NCBI RefSeq assembly: GCF_014643175.1
Contig: NZ_BMJH01000004.1
Coordinates: forward strand, 1 to 64,000
Source: Hoyosella rhizosphaerae
Lineage (GTDB): Bacteria > Actinomycetota > Actinomycetes > Mycobacteriales > Mycobacteriaceae
Direction: 5' to 3'
Length of the DNA stretch: 64,000 nucleotides
The position numbers and the translations under genes are program-made. A model generated the notes under the pieces. That model made no database searches and was not told where the DNA came from. It saw only the letters and a program-made list of their open reading frames with translations. Positions 8,873 through 19,233 of the stretch are shown one piece after another. The first letter of the stretch is position 1. Every line of letters begins with the position of its first letter.

Positions 8873-8899
8873 GCTACCCCCGCGTTACGGGACCGTCAG
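8873..8899 (-). promoter_or_regulatory. Possible GlnR binding site upstream of the nirBD operon
   Basis: On the minus strand, CTGAC, GTAAC and GTAGC occur at exact 11-bp steps (CTGAC-6 nt-GTAAC-6 nt-GTAGC), resembling the actinobacterial GlnR half-site array (gTnAC-n6-GaAAC). It lies 35-61 bp upstream of the chosen start. nirBD is a known GlnR target in relatives. The half-sites are degenerate, so this is tentative. Confidence 0.35.
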
Positions 8900-8938
8900 T
8901 ACTTGCTCACGTACGCCGAAGGCCGTGTGTGCGGCTAG

Positions 8939-9460
8939 TCAGTGGCGACTGAAAAGTTGTGCGCCGGTGTCCCACGTCTTGTCGAGGTCCGACCCTGGTG
9001 GATACCGGCCATCAATCTCAAGGATTGCCATACCGTGCGCAAATGACCACAATGCCTGGGCCTTATGTTCGTTGCCGGTAGCGAGGAAAAACGGTGCACC
9101 TGCCCACTCCTCAAGCCCTTCCGGTAGATCGGCTCGTGGCAGTGTTCCCTGGGTGGCAAGGCGATATAGGTGAGGACGCTCGCGGGCAAGCATGCGGTAT
9201 TCCCGCAGCAGGCTTAAGGCTGGCGCATCGTTCTCCAGAGCGCGATGTAGGCGCGTTCCTGTTTCGGTCAATGCGTCCACCAGCAACGCAGTCTTTAGTG
9301 CATCCCGGTTGGCGAAATGTTTGTACAGCGACGGAGCCTTGATGCCGAGTTCGGTCGCGAGATCACGCATGGAGACGTGGTCCCAGCCATGCTCATTAAG
9401 CATCTGGTGGGCGCAATCGACGATCTCGCGGGCACGCGGGGACAGTTCGGTAGGGGTCAT
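8939..9460 (-). CDS. TetR family regulator with WHG-type C-terminal domain
   Basis: A 173-residue TetR repressor. The helix-turn-helix spans about residues 8-55 (AREIVDCAHQMLNEHGWDHVSMRDLATELGIKAPSLYKHFANRDAL). The C-terminal part (ALWSFAHGMAILEIDGRYPP) matches the TetR 'WHG' domain type. Its start overlaps the stop of the preceding SRPBCC gene by 4 bp, so the two are one operon. A pair of palindromes in front of that operon (9975-10016) suggests autoregulation of both genes. Confidence 0.88.
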   Translation of the reverse strand: MTPTELSPRAREIVDCAHQMLNEHGWDHVSMRDLATELGIKAPSLYKHFANRDALKTALLVDALTETGTRLHRALENDAPALSLLREYRMLARERPHLYRLATQGTLPRADLPEGLEEWAGAPFFLATGNEHKAQALWSFAHGMAILEIDGRYPPGSDLDKTWDTGAQLFSRH

Positions 9461-9960
9461 TCGGCGCGTTCCTTCAACGCTCGATTCATCGCATCAAATC
9501 CGTCGCCAACGTCGAGGGCGCCGCTAGCGAAAGGCACAAGGGCACCGCGAAAGTGCTCGCCATGAGTCAAACGAACTTCGCCATTTCCGAGGTCTTCGAT
9601 GAGAAAGTAGTGCTCGCCGTCGACGACGCCAGGAACGATGAACCGGCCCAGCCAGCGAAGCTCACGTTCAGGTTCCGCAACGAGAATAGTTGGGCTGAAC
9701 TGCATAGTTGAACCGTTGTGGTCGATTGTGTTGGTAATGACGCTGCCGACCTCCGCTGCGCCCGTGGACTCGACGATAAACGGATTCCACTCGTGATACG
9801 AGTCAAAGTCGGTGAGTATGTCCCACACTTCGCCTGGTTCGGCGGCGATGGTGATGGTTCGTTCGACACCTGGTTTGGTGACGATTGTCCATAGGTAGCT
9901 TCCAGCGAAAGTGATAGCGACCAGGACGAACAGAATTCCGATGATCTTGACAAATTTCAC
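9457..9960 (-). CDS. Membrane-anchored SRPBCC (START-like) protein
   Basis: A 167-residue protein with one N-terminal TM anchor (about residues 5-25, IIGILFVLVAITFAGSYLW) and an SRPBCC/polyketide-cyclase-like ligand-binding domain (ERTITIAAEPGEVWDILTDFDSYHEWNPFIVES through HGEHFRGALVPF). Such domains bind hydrophobic molecules. I chose the GTG at 9960, preceded by GGGGG at about 5 nt; the frame extends to 9972. It is the first gene of an operon with a TetR regulator, so the regulator's ligand may be what this protein binds. That is inference only. Confidence 0.75.
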   Translation of the reverse strand: MKFVKIIGILFVLVAITFAGSYLWTIVTKPGVERTITIAAEPGEVWDILTDFDSYHEWNPFIVESTGAAEVGSVITNTIDHNGSTMQFSPTILVAEPERELRWLGRFIVPGVVDGEHYFLIEDLGNGEVRLTHGEHFRGALVPFASGALDVGDGFDAMNRALKERAE

Positions 9961-9974
9961 GACTGCCCCCAAGT

Positions 9975-10016
9975 GGCTAACGGTGTTAGCCTCAGTTTAG
10001 GGTAACACCGTTAGCC
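9975..10016. promoter_or_regulatory. Paired operators for the SRPBCC-TetR operon
   Basis: GGCTAACGGTGTTAGCC (9975-9991) is a perfect 7-3-7 palindrome. GGGTAACACCGTTAGCC (10000-10016) is the same site inverted with one mismatch. Centres are 25 bp apart. They lie directly upstream of the SRPBCC-TetR operon and 18 bp past the dprE2 stop, consistent with tandem binding of the TetR protein. Confidence 0.8.
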
Positions 10017-10033
10017 ATGCAAGAGGCTTCGGA

Positions 10034-10789
10034 TCAGATTGGCAGTTTACGGAAAATCGGTCGCGGAACATGCCGCAGCGCCGACATCACAAACCGCAGC
10101 TGCGCGGGCGCCCACACAAGGTCCTTGCCCTTACGTGATGCCTTCACAGCGATACGTGCCACTTCCTCGGCCGTGATCGTCATCGGAGCATCATCCAAAC
10201 CATCAGTCATCTTGGTCCGAACCATGCCCGGGCGCACAACAGTCACACTGACCCCAGCAGGCTTAAGCGCCTCGCCGAGCCCCATGTAGAAACCATCAAA
10301 TCCAGCCTTGCTCGAACCGTAAACAAAGTTCGACCGGCGCACACGTTCACCCGCGACCGACGACAACGCAATAATCCGGCCGAAACCCTGCGCCTTCATC
10401 TTCTCGCCCACAATGACACCCGCCGACACCGCAGCCGTGTAATTCACCGTCGCCAGCTCAACTGCTTTGATCTGGTCCTGCCACATTTCCTCGGGGTCGC
10501 CAAGCAAACCAAACGCGATGACAGCCACATCAATATCGCCACCCGCGAACGCCTCATCTAGGGCCTTCTCGTGTCCGGCGGTATTGACCGCATCAAAATC
10601 GACGACAGAGACGGTGGCACCGTTCTGACGAAGCCGCGCCGCAGCCGCATCACGACGAACTGATGGGCGAGCAGCAACAACTACCCGCAGCGGACCCGCA
10701 GCGAGATACTCGTCAGCAATCGCTAGCGCGATATCAGACGAACCGCCGAGCAGAAGAAGAGATTTCGGATTACCAACAGCATCAATCAC
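10034..10789 (-). CDS. dprE2: Decaprenylphosphoryl-2-keto-ribose reductase DprE2
   Basis: A 251-residue short-chain dehydrogenase that reduces decaprenylphosphoryl-2-keto-ribose to decaprenylphosphoryl-arabinose (DPA), the only arabinose donor for arabinogalactan. A Rossmann motif ([18 protein letters not shown]) lies at residues 11-28. The active-site pair is in YGSSKAG (Tyr and Lys, about residues 156-162), after SSVAGERV. Its start overlaps the dprE1 stop by 4 bp, the expected dprE1-dprE2 operon. The next gene downstream is not aftA or emb as in related genomes but the unrelated TetR/SRPBCC operon. Confidence 0.95.
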   Translation of the reverse strand: MIDAVGNPKSLLLLGGSSDIALAIADEYLAAGPLRVVVAARPSVRRDAAAARLRQNGATVSVVDFDAVNTAGHEKALDEAFAGGDIDVAVIAFGLLGDPEEMWQDQIKAVELATVNYTAAVSAGVIVGEKMKAQGFGRIIALSSVAGERVRRSNFVYGSSKAGFDGFYMGLGEALKPAGVSVTVVRPGMVRTKMTDGLDDAPMTITAEEVARIAVKASRKGKDLVWAPAQLRFVMSALRHVPRPIFRKLPI

Positions 10790-12219
10790 AACAGTTCCAG
10801 CCTTCTAGCGAGATCGGAAACAAAAACCCCATTGGGGTCAACGGAACGACGGACCTTTATCCATTCGTTGATTCGTGGGTACATCGCATGGAAAGTCTCG
10901 GCCGTCGTCCGCGAATCCTTAGCGAGATACAAACGCCCACCCATATCCAACACACGCCGATCCAGATCAGTCACAAGTTCATGCAAACCAGGCTTGATCG
11001 GGAAGTCCACACAAATGTTCCACCCCGGCATCGGGAACGACAACGGAGCGTCATTGCCATGCCCGAAACGCTTAAACACATTGAGGAACGAATAGTGACC
11101 ACTGTGGGCAATGTCGTGAATGATCGAACGGAACTCATCAACAGCACTGATCGGCACAATGAACTGATACTGCAAGAAACCAGTAGTGCCATACGCTCGG
11201 TTCCACTCACCAAACAGGTCAAGGGGGTGGTAGAACTGCGTCAGATTCTGCACCTTATTGCGGTAAGTGCCCGACTTCTGATACCAAACCTCGCCCAACA
11301 TCCCGAAAGTGAGCTTGTTTCCCATTCCATTAGGGAAAACGTCCGGCAAAGTCATCAACGTCGGAGCATCAAACTTCAACGGATCCTTCTGCAACTTTTT
11401 CGGCAACTGATCAAGCTTTGCGAGCGAACCCCGCGAAATCGCCGCACGACCAAGCCTTGGGCCCTTCGAAATTGCGTCAAACCACCCGGACGAATAGTCG
11501 TACTGATCCTCGCTACCGTCACTGTGCAGAGCGATCGTCTCGTCAAGGTTGCGCGTGCGGTCCCCATCCGCAATGAAGTACGCCGTTTCAGTCGGCGTCA
11601 TCTTGATCACGGCTCGCAGAATGATTCCGGTTAACCCCTGGCCGCCAACTGTGGCCCAAAACAGCTCAGAGTTCTTGCCGTGGGGAGTAAGCGTGCGAAC
11701 CTGACCGTCCGCCGTAAGAAGGTCCATCGACACCACATGGTTGCCGAAACTGCCCGCACTATGGTGATTTTTCCCATGAATGTCAGAACCAATCGCCCCA
11801 CCAACAGTGACCTGCCGAGTACCCGGCAACACCGGCACCCACAGGCCAAATGGCAAAGCAGCCTTCATCAGCTGATCAAGATTCACACCGGCATCAACAT
11901 CAACGAGTTGAGTATCCGAATCAATCGAATGAATCTGGCTCAGCGGGGTCATATCGATAACGAGGCCGCCGCCGTTTTGGGCCGGATCGCCGTACGAGCG
12001 ACCCAACCCGCGCGCGATGATGCCGCGCTTCAAATAGCTCGGTGAACCCTCGGCCTTTTCGTTCGCCAACCGAACAGCATGGGCGATGAGCTCGACATCA
12101 GGTGTCGACAAAACCTGAGCAGTAGTGGGCGACGTACGTGCCCAACCTGTCAGCGTGCGCGTCTGCGTGGGCAACTCCGGCATGAAACCCGGGCCCTCTG
12201 AATTCGTGGTCGTGGACAT
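10786..12219 (-). CDS. dprE1: Decaprenylphosphoryl-beta-D-ribose 2'-oxidase DprE1
   Basis: A 477-residue FAD oxidase that converts decaprenylphosphoryl-ribose to the 2-keto intermediate for DprE2. The FAD-binding region shows [44 protein letters not shown] and [17 protein letters not shown]. The Cys next to Gly in the benzothiazinone-sensitive loop cannot be placed with certainty by eye. I chose the ATG at 12219; the frame is open about 560 bp further upstream, but that part is antisense to gtrA. There is no Shine-Dalgarno, but TAACCT lies 8 nt upstream, so the mRNA may be leaderless. It is divergent from gtrA. Confidence 0.95.
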   Translation of the reverse strand: MSTTTNSEGPGFMPELPTQTRTLTGWARTSPTTAQVLSTPDVELIAHAVRLANEKAEGSPSYLKRGIIARGLGRSYGDPAQNGGGLVIDMTPLSQIHSIDSDTQLVDVDAGVNLDQLMKAALPFGLWVPVLPGTRQVTVGGAIGSDIHGKNHHSAGSFGNHVVSMDLLTADGQVRTLTPHGKNSELFWATVGGQGLTGIILRAVIKMTPTETAYFIADGDRTRNLDETIALHSDGSEDQYDYSSGWFDAISKGPRLGRAAISRGSLAKLDQLPKKLQKDPLKFDAPTLMTLPDVFPNGMGNKLTFGMLGEVWYQKSGTYRNKVQNLTQFYHPLDLFGEWNRAYGTTGFLQYQFIVPISAVDEFRSIIHDIAHSGHYSFLNVFKRFGHGNDAPLSFPMPGWNICVDFPIKPGLHELVTDLDRRVLDMGGRLYLAKDSRTTAETFHAMYPRINEWIKVRRSVDPNGVFVSDLARRLELL

Positions 12220-12227
12220 CGAATTAG

Positions 12228-12309
12228 AGGTTACTCGCACCGCAGCTGTTCGGGTACGGCACCGCCGATTCTGCGTGTTGCGTGCGACTCTCGGTTTGCG
12301 CGTTACGCT
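12228..12309. promoter_or_regulatory. Divergent promoters of dprE1 and gtrA
   Basis: The 96-bp gap between the divergent starts has two -10-like hexamers: TAACCT on the minus strand (12233-12228), 8 nt before the dprE1 ATG, and TACGCT on the plus strand (12304-12309), exactly 6 nt before the gtrA GTG. Neither gene has a Shine-Dalgarno, so both could give leaderless transcripts. The -35 elements are not clear. Confidence 0.5.
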
Positions 12310-12315
12310 CAACCG

Positions 12316-12786
12316 GTGACGAACGAACCTGAACACCACCACGAGGTCCCTCTGCCCGTCGAGTTCCCTCTCGACGAGTACACCAGCACTGTCGATGTGG
12401 ACCTCAAAACCCAGGTTTTTCGATTCGGAGTAACGGGTGGGCTGTCCGCAATAGTCGACTTTGGTTCGTTGCTCGTCTTCCTGCATGTTTTCGGCATGCC
12501 GTTCGCGGTGGCCAAATCCATCAGCTTCATTCTCGGCACCACCACCGCCTACATGATCAACCGGCGCTGGACCTTTAAAGCCGCCCACTCCAATGCCAGG
12601 TTCGCCGCCGTCGTTGCCCTGTACGCCGCAACCTTCGCGGTCCAAGTTGGCATCTCGACAGGGCTGTACCACTACTTTCCGGAGGACGTATGGTGGCGCG
12701 TCCCCGTGGCATTCGTCATCGCTCAAGGCGTCGCCACAGTCATCAACTTCATCGTGCAACGCGTGGTTATCTTCAAAATCCACTGA
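12316..12786 (+). CDS. GtrA family membrane protein
   Basis: A 156-residue GtrA-family protein with four TM helices (about 37-57 [17 protein letters not shown], 63-80, 93-112 and 124-145). The mycobacterial homologue next to dprE1 (Rv3789) has been linked to decaprenylphosphoryl-arabinose transport, or to recruiting an arabinosyltransferase. The conserved block INRRWTF is present. It is divergent from dprE1-dprE2, as in related genomes. The GTG at 12316 is 6 nt after a -10-like TACGCT and has no ribosome site, which suggests a leaderless start. Confidence 0.88.
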   Translation: MTNEPEHHHEVPLPVEFPLDEYTSTVDVDLKTQVFRFGVTGGLSAIVDFGSLLVFLHVFGMPFAVAKSISFILGTTTAYMINRRWTFKAAHSNARFAAVVALYAATFAVQVGISTGLYHYFPEDVWWRVPVAFVIAQGVATVINFIVQRVVIFKIH

Positions 12787-12803
12787 CCTGATGGTTTTTG
12801 GTT

Positions 12804-12854
12804 CGAAGGAGCCTGCATTTCGACCTCATAGCGTGCGAAATGCAGGCTCCTTCG
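12804..12854. repeat. 51-bp hairpin repeat, copy 1
   Basis: A perfect 19-bp inverted repeat (arm CGAAGGAGCCTGCATTTCG) around a 13-nt loop ACCTCATAGCGTG. An identical 51-bp copy, loop included and in the same orientation, lies at 13898-13948. The two flank the DUF559 gene. No T-run follows, so it is not a typical terminator, although it does sit between the ends of gtrA and the DUF559 gene. Confidence 0.9.
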
Positions 12855-12894
12855 ACTGTGCAGGTTCCAGCGCGCCCCGCCCGGAAAGGCCCCG

Positions 12895-13794
12895 TCATCC
12901 GGCCCAACCACCAGTGAGCAGCGCCCGACGAACCAGGTCCGCCACGACGTGCGGTTGATTTCGAATCGCAAACGATGACACCTGCAGAACTCGCCTCCCG
13001 CCTGCTGCGATAGCGCTCTGCCGGTGCAGGTCAGCATCCCAGTGCAGCTGGTCGAGGTGCTGAGCGCCATGAACTTCGACACACGTGCCAAACTCGTCCC
13101 AATCGGCGTCGAGGTAGTAGGCACCGCCAGGTCGGGGCACCACAGCTTGTCTCGTCGGATGAGGTAGGCGGTACCGAATGCACAAGCGAGCGAAGTCTTG
13201 CTCAGGAAGTGATGCGACGCCAACATCGGCATCCGCGATTGCTTCGACAATATGCTTTCGATGTCGCAGCTTCCCGCGTTTTCCTACAGCATCGAGGAGC
13301 TCAACGGGGCGAATGAGCCGCTGTTGAACACTTGCCAAGATCACAGTTGCGGCTCCCCGTGCCGAGTTCATCCACGATGCTGCGTCGACCAGACTCCGAG
13401 GTAGGCGTGTGCGTGGTGGTTGTTTGTTTGGGTGCACGTCGTCTTGGCCTAAGCGGTGCGACCAATGCAGGTGTACGTTGGTGACTGCTGTCCTGCGGGC
13501 ATGTGATGGCACCACGAGGTGGTGACGTTCTGTTTCGAACCCTCGCAATCCGTCGAGGTGCGCGGCGGTGAGGCCACCAAGCGCTGATCCTGGCGGCGCA
13601 GCAAGCACGGTGATCCACAAGTGTTGGTGCGGTGTGGGTTCGCCGTTGTGCGCGAGGTACACGCCGCGATGCGGTGATGACCACCTTCGCGCTCGTACAT
13701 TGCGTCGAACCAGCTTGTATGAGGCGAGATTCGGTAGTTGGCGAGCCGCAACGACGCCGCTTTGCTCGGTGAGCAGGTCATGAAGGTCGCGCAT
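12895..13794 (-). CDS. AbiEi-antitoxin-like N-terminal plus DUF559 (Vsr-like) protein
   Basis: A 299-residue protein. The N-terminal part (MRDLHDLLTEQSGVVAARQL, then RRGVYLAH-like SSPHRGVYLAHNGE) resembles the winged-helix found in AbiEi-type antitoxin-domain proteins. The C-terminal part (AYYLDADWDEFGTCVEVHGAQHLDQLHWDADLHRQSAI) resembles DUF559/Vsr-fold endonuclease-like domains, with Asp, Glu and His in the expected places. Such proteins are common and lineage-variable in actinobacteria; their role is not established. No toxin partner is adjacent. It is flanked by two identical 51-bp hairpins and sits inside the envelope cluster, which suggests an inserted cassette. Confidence 0.7.
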   Translation of the reverse strand: MRDLHDLLTEQSGVVAARQLPNLASYKLVRRNVRARRWSSPHRGVYLAHNGEPTPHQHLWITVLAAPPGSALGGLTAAHLDGLRGFETERHHLVVPSHARRTAVTNVHLHWSHRLGQDDVHPNKQPPRTRLPRSLVDAASWMNSARGAATVILASVQQRLIRPVELLDAVGKRGKLRHRKHIVEAIADADVGVASLPEQDFARLCIRYRLPHPTRQAVVPRPGGAYYLDADWDEFGTCVEVHGAQHLDQLHWDADLHRQSAIAAGGRRVLQVSSFAIRNQPHVVADLVRRALLTGGWAG

Positions 13795-13897
13795 AGCGTC
13801 GATTGTGGCGTGAAAACAACATCGACTGTTCGGGCTAGCGGCGGTGCTGTGGATAACTCCACGTTGTGGACGACTCTGGCTCAGCCCGGGAACTCAC

Positions 13898-13948
13898 CGA
13901 AGGAGCCTGCATTTCGACCTCATAGCGTGCGAAATGCAGGCTCCTTCG
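13898..13948. repeat. 51-bp hairpin repeat, copy 2
   Basis: Identical in arms and loop to the copy at 12804-12854 and in the same orientation (arm CGAAGGAGCCTGCATTTCG, loop ACCTCATAGCGTG). It lies upstream of the DUF559 gene start and downstream of the rmlC stop, in a non-coding gap of about 210 bp that otherwise shows nothing recognisable. Confidence 0.9.
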
Positions 13949-14006
13949 CCGGTGCAGCCAGACCAGGCCATGCCAGGCCCGCACTATGCACCAGAACAAG
14001 CCCAAC

Positions 14007-14594
14007 CTAAGCCTGGTACGTGGGCAGTATTCCCAAGCGTTGCGCCTCAGCGAGGCTGGGCGCGTCTTGGTCCTTCTGTGACAGCACCGGTGTGAGTGGG
14101 CGTCCGGTGTGCCCAATGTGTGGCCAGGTGATGCCGATGTCTGGGTCGAGTGGGTTGATGCCGTGTTCGGCATCGGGGTTGTAGCCACTGGAGCAGAGGT
14201 ACACGACCGTTGCTTGCTCGCTGAGCGCGAAGAAGCCGTGTCCGAGCCCGACGTCGAGGAACACTGCGCGGCGGGACATGTCGTCGAGGTAGACGGAGTC
14301 CCATTGGCCGAATGTCGGCGATCCTGTGCGTATGTCCACGATGACGTCGAGGACTGCACCGCTGACGCAGGTGACGTATTTGGCTTGACCTGGGGGGACG
14401 TCGGCGAAGTGGATGCCGCGGAGGGTGCCTTCGGCTGAGATAGAACAGTTGGCTTGCGCTAGATCAAGCTTGTTGCCGGTGGCTTGTTCGAACTGGTCTT
14501 GTTTGAACCATTCGAGGAATGTTCCGCGTTTGTCGGTGAACAGGCGAGGTGTTATCTCCCACGCGCCGGGGATGGATAGTTCACGAAATTCCAT
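14007..14594 (-). CDS. rmlC: dTDP-4-dehydrorhamnose 3,5-epimerase
   Basis: A 195-residue RmlC epimerase that converts dTDP-4-keto-6-deoxyglucose to the rhamnose precursor used in the arabinogalactan linker. Family motifs are visible: [12 protein letters not shown] near residue 21, [26 protein letters not shown] (about 49-74, with the catalytic-region His), and [27 protein letters not shown]. It overlaps the rmlA stop by 14 bp and starts at the ATG at 14594 after AGGGAAG, so rmlA-rmlC form an operon. Confidence 0.95.
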   Translation of the reverse strand: MEFRELSIPGAWEITPRLFTDKRGTFLEWFKQDQFEQATGNKLDLAQANCSISAEGTLRGIHFADVPPGQAKYVTCVSGAVLDVIVDIRTGSPTFGQWDSVYLDDMSRRAVFLDVGLGHGFFALSEQATVVYLCSSGYNPDAEHGINPLDPDIGITWPHIGHTGRPLTPVLSQKDQDAPSLAEAQRLGILPTYQA

Positions 14595-15465
14595 TGCTTC
14601 CCTCTCTGGCGAGAAGTTCCAGAAGGTAGTGGCCGTAGCCGGATTTCAGGACTGTGTGTGCTTGGCGTTCGAGTTGTTCGTTGGTGATGTACCCGCAGCG
14701 CCAGGCGACTTCTTCTGGTGCGCTAATTTTAAGTCCTTGGCGATGTTCGATGGTGCGCACAAAGTTCGACGCTTCGAGGAGCGAGTCGAATGTCCCGGTG
14801 TCGAGCCATGCGGTTCCGCGGCCGAGCTTTTCGACTGTGAGCTTGCCGGCTTCAAGGTAGTGGCGGTTGACGTCAGTGATTTCGTATTCGCCGCGGGCTG
14901 ATGGTTGTAAGTCTGCTGCGATGTTGACGACGTCGTTGTCGTAGAAGTAGAGACCGGGGACAACGTAGTTCGATTTTGGGTGCGCTGGTTTTTCTTCTAG
15001 CGAGATGGCGCGACTGTTGTGGTCGAATTCGATGACGCCGTAGTCGGTGGGGTTTGAGACCCAGTATCCGAATACGGATCCGCCTTCTACTGTCGCAAAG
15101 CGCTTAAGGCTGGTGCCTGTGCCGGGGCCGTAGAAGATGTTGTCACCGAGGATGAGGGCGACGGGGCCAGCGCCGATGTGGTCAGCGCCGAGGGTGAATG
15201 CCTGCGCTAGTCCGTTGGGTTCTGGTTGGACGGTATAGGTGATGTTGATGCCGAAGTGGGAGCCGTCGCCGAGGAGTGCCTCGAACTGATGCCGGTCGTG
15301 GGGTGTGGTGATGATGAGGATGTCGCGCACCCCGGCGAGCATGAGTGTGGACAGCGGGTAGTAGATCATGGGTTTGTCGTACACAGGCATCAGCTGCTTG
15401 CTTACTCCCAGGGTGATTGGGTGCAGCCGCGTGCCTGTGCCGCCAGCCAAGATGATCCCGCGCAT
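14581..15465 (-). CDS. rmlA: Glucose-1-phosphate thymidylyltransferase
   Basis: A 294-residue nucleotidyltransferase that makes dTDP-glucose from glucose-1-phosphate and dTTP, the first step of dTDP-rhamnose synthesis. The N-terminal signature [20 protein letters not shown] lies at residues 7-26, followed by [17 protein letters not shown]. Later motifs are [11 protein letters not shown] and [19 protein letters not shown]. The length is normal. The gene is followed by rmlC with overlap. rmlB lies 2.3 kb away on the other strand, and rmlD is not in the window. Confidence 0.96.
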   Translation of the reverse strand: MRGIILAGGTGTRLHPITLGVSKQLMPVYDKPMIYYPLSTLMLAGVRDILIITTPHDRHQFEALLGDGSHFGINITYTVQPEPNGLAQAFTLGADHIGAGPVALILGDNIFYGPGTGTSLKRFATVEGGSVFGYWVSNPTDYGVIEFDHNSRAISLEEKPAHPKSNYVVPGLYFYDNDVVNIAADLQPSARGEYEITDVNRHYLEAGKLTVEKLGRGTAWLDTGTFDSLLEASNFVRTIEHRQGLKISAPEEVAWRCGYITNEQLERQAHTVLKSGYGHYLLELLAREGSNGIS

Positions 15466-15509
15466 AGGGCAATCGTGTCAGGTTCTCGCGGGAAGGCAAG
15501 GACCGGTGC

Positions 15510-16706
15510 CTACTTTGTGAAGGCTTCTTTCCATGAGACTCGTGCGCCGACTCGGAGTACTGAGTTGGTGTAGATGCGCGCTGCGACGATGGAAATTATG
15601 GCGCACGCAATGATCATGAGTGTTGCTGCTCCCACCATCTCGACGACTGTTGCTTCGCCGATTGCGATGCGGATGGGCATGGCAAAGGCTGAGAGTGGCG
15701 GTATCCATGCTGCGAGTGTCGCGAAGGTGCCTGTTGGGTTGCTGAATGTTGCGACGGATGCACCGATGCAGGCAAACATGAACATCATGATGGGCATTTG
15801 GACGGATTGCACTTCTTCCTGCCGCGACACAAGCGATCCCGCCGCGGCGTAAAGCAATGCGAAGAAGAGGTATCCGAGAATTGCCCAGAACACTAGGGAG
15901 AGGAAGGTGAGGGCTTCGCCCGCTGACACTTCCAGTAGTCCTGTTGCGCGCGCTGTTACGAGTGCGACCACGGCGTAGGTTACGACTTGGACGAGTCCTG
16001 CAGCGCCGATGCCGATGACTTTGCCCCACAGCAGTTGGAGCGGCTTGATTGTGGACAGCAGGATTTCGACTACTCGGCTCGACTTTTCTTCCACCACACC
16101 CATTGCTACGTACATTCCGGACCCGAAGACGAGTCCGAAGATGAGGTAGATGACCGCGATGGCGATGATTGTGCGTTGGCCGGTCTCGGGGTCTGCGGGG
16201 TTCGCCACGTCGACCTGGATTCCGGCGGCGGTGTCTTCGGCGAATGTCGCGGGATCTATGCCTTGGTCGTTCAGGGTTTGTTGAAGTGCGAGCGTGTTGG
16301 CGGCGGATTCGAACAGGATGGCGAGTTCGGTGGAGAGTTCGCTGTCGCTGTACACCTGGATGCTGGTGCCCTCGCGGCCAAGGACTGAGGCATCTACGGT
16401 TCCATCGTCGACGAGAGCGCGGGCTTCGGCGGGCCCGTTGACCTCGTGGAGATCGAGGATCATCCCGAGTGTGGTTGCTGTGGTGTTGAGAACGGATGTT
16501 TCGGCTGACGCTTCCGATGTAACGCCAACGGGGATGGGGTCAGGTTCGCCGTCGCCTCGGAACGCGGCAAACAGCAGCATGCCGCCAATGATCAGTGCCA
16601 AGGTGATGATGTTGCCGATGACGAAAGTTTTGGTTCGTACCTGGGCGCGGAACTCGCGGAGCGCGACGAGGGTGATGATCCTGCGGGTTGTTTGGGGCGC
16701 GCTCAT
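15510..16706 (-). CDS. ABC-2 type exporter permease (NatB-like)
   Basis: A 398-residue ABC-2 permease. One N-terminal TM helix (about 28-48, FVIGNIITLALIIGGMLLFAA) precedes a large extracytoplasmic domain of about 150 residues and five further helices, in the NatB/YhaP style. The start at 16706 overlaps the stop of the ATPase gene by 4 bp; the frame is open upstream but that stretch is inside the ATPase gene. With the ATPase it forms an export or drug/ion efflux system. The substrate cannot be read from the sequence, and neighbouring rml genes do not prove a polysaccharide role. Confidence 0.85.
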   Translation of the reverse strand: MSAPQTTRRIITLVALREFRAQVRTKTFVIGNIITLALIIGGMLLFAAFRGDGEPDPIPVGVTSEASAETSVLNTTATTLGMILDLHEVNGPAEARALVDDGTVDASVLGREGTSIQVYSDSELSTELAILFESAANTLALQQTLNDQGIDPATFAEDTAAGIQVDVANPADPETGQRTIIAIAVIYLIFGLVFGSGMYVAMGVVEEKSSRVVEILLSTIKPLQLLWGKVIGIGAAGLVQVVTYAVVALVTARATGLLEVSAGEALTFLSLVFWAILGYLFFALLYAAAGSLVSRQEEVQSVQMPIMMFMFACIGASVATFSNPTGTFATLAAWIPPLSAFAMPIRIAIGEATVVEMVGAATLMIIACAIISIVAARIYTNSVLRVGARVSWKEAFTK

Positions 16707-17629
16707 GCGGAGACCACCTCTCGGTACATTTCCGTGAGCGAAGGCACGTGGGACGCAAAATGGGTGACTGGTCCGACCTGTAAGGCCTCGTGGAGGACTG
16801 CTTGGTCGTCGACACCAGGGTCGAGTTCGAGGATGATGTGTCGGCCGTTTTCTGCCCGGTGGCCAACGAGCTGAACTCCGGGGGTACTCGGTGCCCATGA
16901 GGCGTCTCCGCCGACGATCCCGATGGCGAGTTGGCGCTTGCCTTGTGACCGAAGCTCGTCAACAGTTCCGTTAGCGCGGATCTTTCCCGCCTTAATGATG
17001 CCGACGCGGTCGCACAGGCGTTGGACAAGATCTAGCTGGTGGCTGGAGAAAATGACCGGTACACCTGCATTTGCTTTGTCGCGCAGCACGTCAGTCATGA
17101 CGTCGACCGCAACGGGGTCAAGGCCTGAGAATGGCTCGTCGAGCACAAGAACTTTGGGATCGTGGATGAGCGCGGCGGCAAGTTGCACGCGCTGCTGATT
17201 ACCGAGGCTGAGGGCTTGTAGTTCCTTGCCGAGCTTGTCTTCGATTTCGAGGCGTTCAGCCCAACGATGGACTGCGGTTTGCGCATCGGCGGGGTTCAAG
17301 CCGTGCAGTTGTGCAAGGTAGGCGAGCTGGTCGCCGACTTTCATCTTGGGGTAGAGGCCGCGTTCTTCGGGCATGTACCCGATGGTCTGTCGGGTGGCGA
17401 AGTCCACAGGTTTGTCGTCGATTCGGACTTCTCCACCATCGCTGGATAGGACGCCAAGGATGATGCGCATGGTGGTCGTCTTGCCGGCACCATTGCTGCC
17501 GACGAATCCGAATAGTTCGCCCGGTGCGACGCTGAAGCTGACACCGTCAAGTGCGACGAGGTCGCCGTAGCGTTTGGTGATGTGGTCGACTGTTAACACC
17601 GTGGATCTCCCATCGTGGGTTTTGCTCAC
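16703..17629 (-). CDS. ABC transporter ATP-binding protein (NatA-like)
   Basis: A 308-residue ATPase. Walker A GSNGAGKTT lies at about residues 44-52, with the signature LSLGNQQRVQLAAALIHDP, Walker B VLVLDEPFSGLD and the switch SSHQLD. A C-terminal extension of about 80 residues follows, as in NatA/DrrA-type exporters. It is the first gene of a two-gene operon with the ABC-2 permease, and is divergent from rmlB across about 125 bp. Confidence 0.9.
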   Translation of the reverse strand: MSKTHDGRSTVLTVDHITKRYGDLVALDGVSFSVAPGELFGFVGSNGAGKTTTMRIILGVLSSDGGEVRIDDKPVDFATRQTIGYMPEERGLYPKMKVGDQLAYLAQLHGLNPADAQTAVHRWAERLEIEDKLGKELQALSLGNQQRVQLAAALIHDPKVLVLDEPFSGLDPVAVDVMTDVLRDKANAGVPVIFSSHQLDLVQRLCDRVGIIKAGKIRANGTVDELRSQGKRQLAIGIVGGDASWAPSTPGVQLVGHRAENGRHIILELDPGVDDQAVLHEALQVGPVTHFASHVPSLTEMYREVVSA

Positions 17630-17668
17630 GCGTTAACCTACCGGTGGTTTCGGCGGTTCGCAGGGTGA

Positions 17669-19194
<1,526 letters not shown>

Positions 19195-19233
19195 GGTAGT
19201 ACCTCCAAGTTGTGGGCGCGTGGGGAGTGGGTG

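Noticed and set aside
10663-11634. A 323-codon plus-strand frame
   Set aside because: Antisense to dprE1/dprE2, with no recognisable domain.
10786-12783. A 665-codon frame extending upstream of DprE1
   Set aside because: The extra N-terminal part is antisense to the well-supported gtrA gene, has no homology, and DprE1 proteins normally start near the ATG at 12219.
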